A stretch of DNA of 6,960 nucleotides, from positions 1-6,960 of the forward strand of contig RFPF01000163.1 in assembly GCA_009926295.1 (NCBI GenBank), given 5' to 3'. Positions 4,954-6,960 of the stretch are shown one piece after another. The notes beneath the pieces are model-generated. The model was given only the letters and a program-made list of their open reading frames with translations. It had not been told where the DNA came from and searched no databases. The position numbers were made by a program, and so were the translations under genes. The stretch's first letter is position 1. Each line of letters begins with the position of its first letter. Source of the DNA: Planctomycetia bacterium (GTDB taxonomy: Bacteria > Planctomycetota > Planctomycetia > Pirellulales > UBA1268).

Positions 4954-6960
4954 GAAAGCGTCCGTGCGACTTCCTCGATCCGATAGCACTCGAGGATGTC
5001 GCCCTCCTTGACATCGTTGAAGTTCGCGACCTTGATGCCGCACTCGAGGCCGTCCCGCACCTCGCGGGCGTCGTCCTTCTCACGCTTGAGCGACTCGATC
5101 CCGTAGTCCCCGATCACCCGACTGTCGCGGATCACCCGCAGGCGTCCGTTGCGGGCGATGACGCCCCCGATCACGCGGCACCCCGCGATGACGCCGAGCC
5201 GGCTGATCGAGAACGTTCGCTGCACGACGGCGCGACCGAGCTCGGCTTCCCGCTTCTCCGGCGCGAGCATTCCCTCGAGCGCCTTCTTCAGATCGTCGGT
5301 CACCTGGTAGATGATCTCGTAACGCCGCACCTGCACGCCGCGATCCTCCGCGAGCGACCGCGCCCGCTCGTCGGGCACGACGTTGAAGGCGATGATGACC
5401 GCGTCGGAGGCGTCGGCCAACTGCACGTCGGCCTCTGTGACGCCGCCCACGGTGGCCTGGAGCACGCGGACCTTCACCTCCGGATGCTCGAGCTTCTGCA
5501 GCTCCTTGAGGATCGCCTCGATGGAGCCCCGCACGTCGGCGCGGAGAATGAGGTTGAGGGTCGGCGCCTTTTCGGCACCGAGGCGGTCGTGGAGGTTCTC
5601 GAGCGTCACGTGCACCGGCACGTTGGCCAGGTTGCTGTGCCGGCGGATGTCGGCCCGCTTCAATGCCACCTCCCGGGCCATGGCGATCGATTCCACCACC
5701 TGGAAGCGGTCTCCGGCGCCGGGGGGCGTGTCGAGGCCGCTCACGAAGACCGGCTGGGCGGGCCCCGCCTCGGTGACCTTCTTCCTGGCCGTGGTATCGG
5801 TCATCGACTTCACGTGTCCGCTCGCCTCGCCACACACCACCGCGTCCCCCACCCGCAGCGTGCCCTTCTGCACGAGCAGGCATGCCGTGACGCCACGCCC
5901 CTCGTGGATCGATGCGTCGAGGCATACGCCGGCGGCGGCACGGCCGGGATTGGCTCGCAGATCGTGCAGCTCCGCGATCGTGAGGAGCGTGTCGAGAAGC
6001 TGGTCGATCCCCTCGCCGGTGACCGCGCTGGTCTTCACCACCTCCGTCTCGCCGCCCCACTCGGTCGGCAGCAACTCGTTGGCGGCCAGCTGCTGGTACA
6101 CCTTCTGCACGTCGGCTCCGGGCAGGTCGATCTTGTTGATGGCCACGACGATGGGAACGCCGGCCGCCTTGGCGTGGCTGATCGCCTCCTCGGTTTGCGG
6201 CATCAGCCCGTCGTCGGCGGCGACCACCAGAACAGCGCAGTCGGTGACATTGGCACCGCGCGCCCGCATCTGCGTGAAGGCCTCGTGGCCGGGCGTGTCG
6301 ACAAACGTGATCTGGCGGTCGTTCCGCTTCACCCCGTAGGCACGCATGTGCTGGGTGATGCCCCCACTCTCGCGCGAGGCCACGTCGATCCCGAGAATCC
6401 GATCGAGCAGCGACGTCTTGCCGTGGTCGACGTGGCCCAGGAACGTGACCACCGGTGCCCGCGGCAGGCGCAGCGCCGGATCCTCGTCGACGGCATCGAA
6501 GCCGGCAAGCAGCTCCTTCTCCAGATCCTCGGCGGTCTTGAGGTCGAGCTGCACCCCCAATTCGGCCGCGAGCAACTCCACGGTGTCGCGATCGAGCATG
6601 GAGCCCATGCTCGGCATCGACTCCATGCCGAAGGAGAGCAGTTTCTTGAGCACCTCGCTCGCCGAGAGGCCGATCGCCTCGGAGAAGGCCCGCACGGTGC
6701 AGGGAACCTGGATGGACGCGTTCGCCTTGCGGGGCGCCGCGGTCGACACGGAGGCACCGCGACGCTGCCGCGGCCCCCGGCGCCGCCGCAGGCCGTCGTC
6801 GTCGTCGCCCAGCGGTCCGCGACCGTCGGTCGACCGCTTGCGGTTGAGCTGCCTGGCCTCGCGGCCGCCGAGGAGATCGTCGCCGCCAGCCGGCTGCGAC
6901 TTGCCGGGCGTCCGCCGCGGCCTCACGCCCGGCTCCATGGGCGGCGGTACAGGCGCCATG
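4950..6960 (-). CDS. infB: Translation initiation factor IF-2 (N-terminus outside window)
   Basis: There are 669 visible residues; the frame runs off the right edge. The ATG at 6957-6959 is probably internal, since IF-2 N-terminal regions are long and this point lies in a Pro/Arg-rich linker. IF-2 is the GTPase that places fMet-tRNA on the 30S subunit and promotes 50S joining. Domains, numbered from the first visible Met: a charged linker with DDDD and RRRR runs (1-80), an IF2-N domain (about 84-138), and a G domain with G1 GHVDHGKT (175-182), G2 GGITQH (199-204), G3 DTPGH (221-225), G4 NKID (275-278) and G5 SAVTGEG (311-317). Then follow domain II (about 340-430), domain III (about 465-560) and the initiator-tRNA-binding C2 domain ending in GLECG (637-641) and KEGDILECY (651-659). 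All GTPase motifs are intact. The stop overlaps the rbfA start (GTGA, 4950-4953), the standard infB-rbfA order. Confidence 0.97.
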   Translation of the reverse strand, partial: MAPVPPPMEPGVRPRRTPGKSQPAGGDDLLGGREARQLNRKRSTDGRGPLGDDDDGLRRRRGPRQRRGASVSTAAPRKANASIQVPCTVRAFSEAIGLSASEVLKKLLSFGMESMPSMGSMLDRDTVELLAAELGVQLDLKTAEDLEKELLAGFDAVDEDPALRLPRAPVVTFLGHVDHGKTSLLDRILGIDVASRESGGITQHMRAYGVKRNDRQITFVDTPGHEAFTQMRARGANVTDCAVLVVAADDGLMPQTEEAISHAKAAGVPIVVAINKIDLPGADVQKVYQQLAANELLPTEWGGETEVVKTSAVTGEGIDQLLDTLLTIAELHDLRANPGRAAAGVCLDASIHEGRGVTACLLVQKGTLRVGDAVVCGEASGHVKSMTDTTARKKVTEAGPAQPVFVSGLDTPPGAGDRFQVVESIAMAREVALKRADIRRHSNLANVPVHVTLENLHDRLGAEKAPTLNLILRADVRGSIEAILKELQKLEHPEVKVRVLQATVGGVTEADVQLADASDAVIIAFNVVPDERARSLAEDRGVQVRRYEIIYQVTDDLKKALEGMLAPEKREAELGRAVVQRTFSISRLGVIAGCRVIGGVIARNGRLRVIRDSRVIGDYGIESLKREKDDAREVRDGLECGIKVANFNDVKEGDILECYRIEEVARTLS

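Noticed and set aside
2696..5011. A 771-codon + strand open frame antisense to yebC, the unnamed gene and rbfA
   Set aside because: The opposite strand carries recognisable YebC and RbfA; this translation has no domain features and mirrors their codon pattern.
4954..5043. An upstream ATG start for rbfA at 5043
   Set aside because: The added 30 residues do not resemble RbfA, lie wholly inside infB, and the GTG at 4953 gives the normal N-terminus and a GTGA overlap.
6957..6959. ATG at the window edge as the true infB start
   Set aside because: It lies within a Pro/Arg-rich linker typical of the middle of an IF-2 N-terminal region; the frame is cut by the window end, so the start is most likely upstream.
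1..6960. CRISPR array, tRNA, rRNA or insertion sequence with transposase
   Set aside because: No regularly spaced direct repeats, no recognisable RNA gene, and no transposase-like protein in any frame.

Overview
The window looks like a piece of a high-GC planctomycete chromosome. The grounds are a DUF1573-type protein paired with a metallophosphatase-like/multihaem cytochrome fusion (an architecture I associate with Planctomycetota), a YebC of the 'GHSHW' type, an initiation factor IF-2 with a long charged N-terminal linker, and GC-rich palindromic intergenic repeats. The assignment is inference; no rRNA or other phylogenetic marker is present to fix the species.

Left part, + strand (1-2237): the 3' end of a secreted beta-sandwich (DUF1573-like) protein overlaps by 4 bases (ATGA) a 515-residue exported protein. 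This has an N-terminal metallophosphatase/5'-nucleotidase-like domain whose usual metal ligands appear lost, and a C-terminal tetrahaem cytochrome c554-like domain with four CxxCH motifs. The two are probably translated together and act outside the cytoplasmic membrane.

Middle (2238-2626): a convergent 389-base intergenic stretch without a credible gene, but highly structured. It holds two diverged copies of a roughly 155-170 base element in inverted orientation. Each copy has its own terminal inverted repeats of about 23 bases. Next to them is a separate perfect 18-base hairpin that abuts the yebC stop codon. This is the least explained part of the window.

Right part, - strand (6960 down to 2627): a tight operon in the order infB (IF-2, 5' end outside the window), rbfA (GTGA overlap), an unnamed 390-residue protein (ATGA overlap) and yebC (27-base gap). 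IF-2 places initiator tRNA, RbfA matures the 30S subunit, and YebC/TACO1-family proteins act in translation or transcriptional control. The unnamed protein looks like an endonuclease III-type helix-hairpin-helix fold lacking the catalytic lysine and fused to a long basic Pro/Ala/Lys tail. It is the main candidate for an undescribed protein here. No CRISPR array, tRNA, rRNA, insertion sequence with a transposase, or clear promoter was found.
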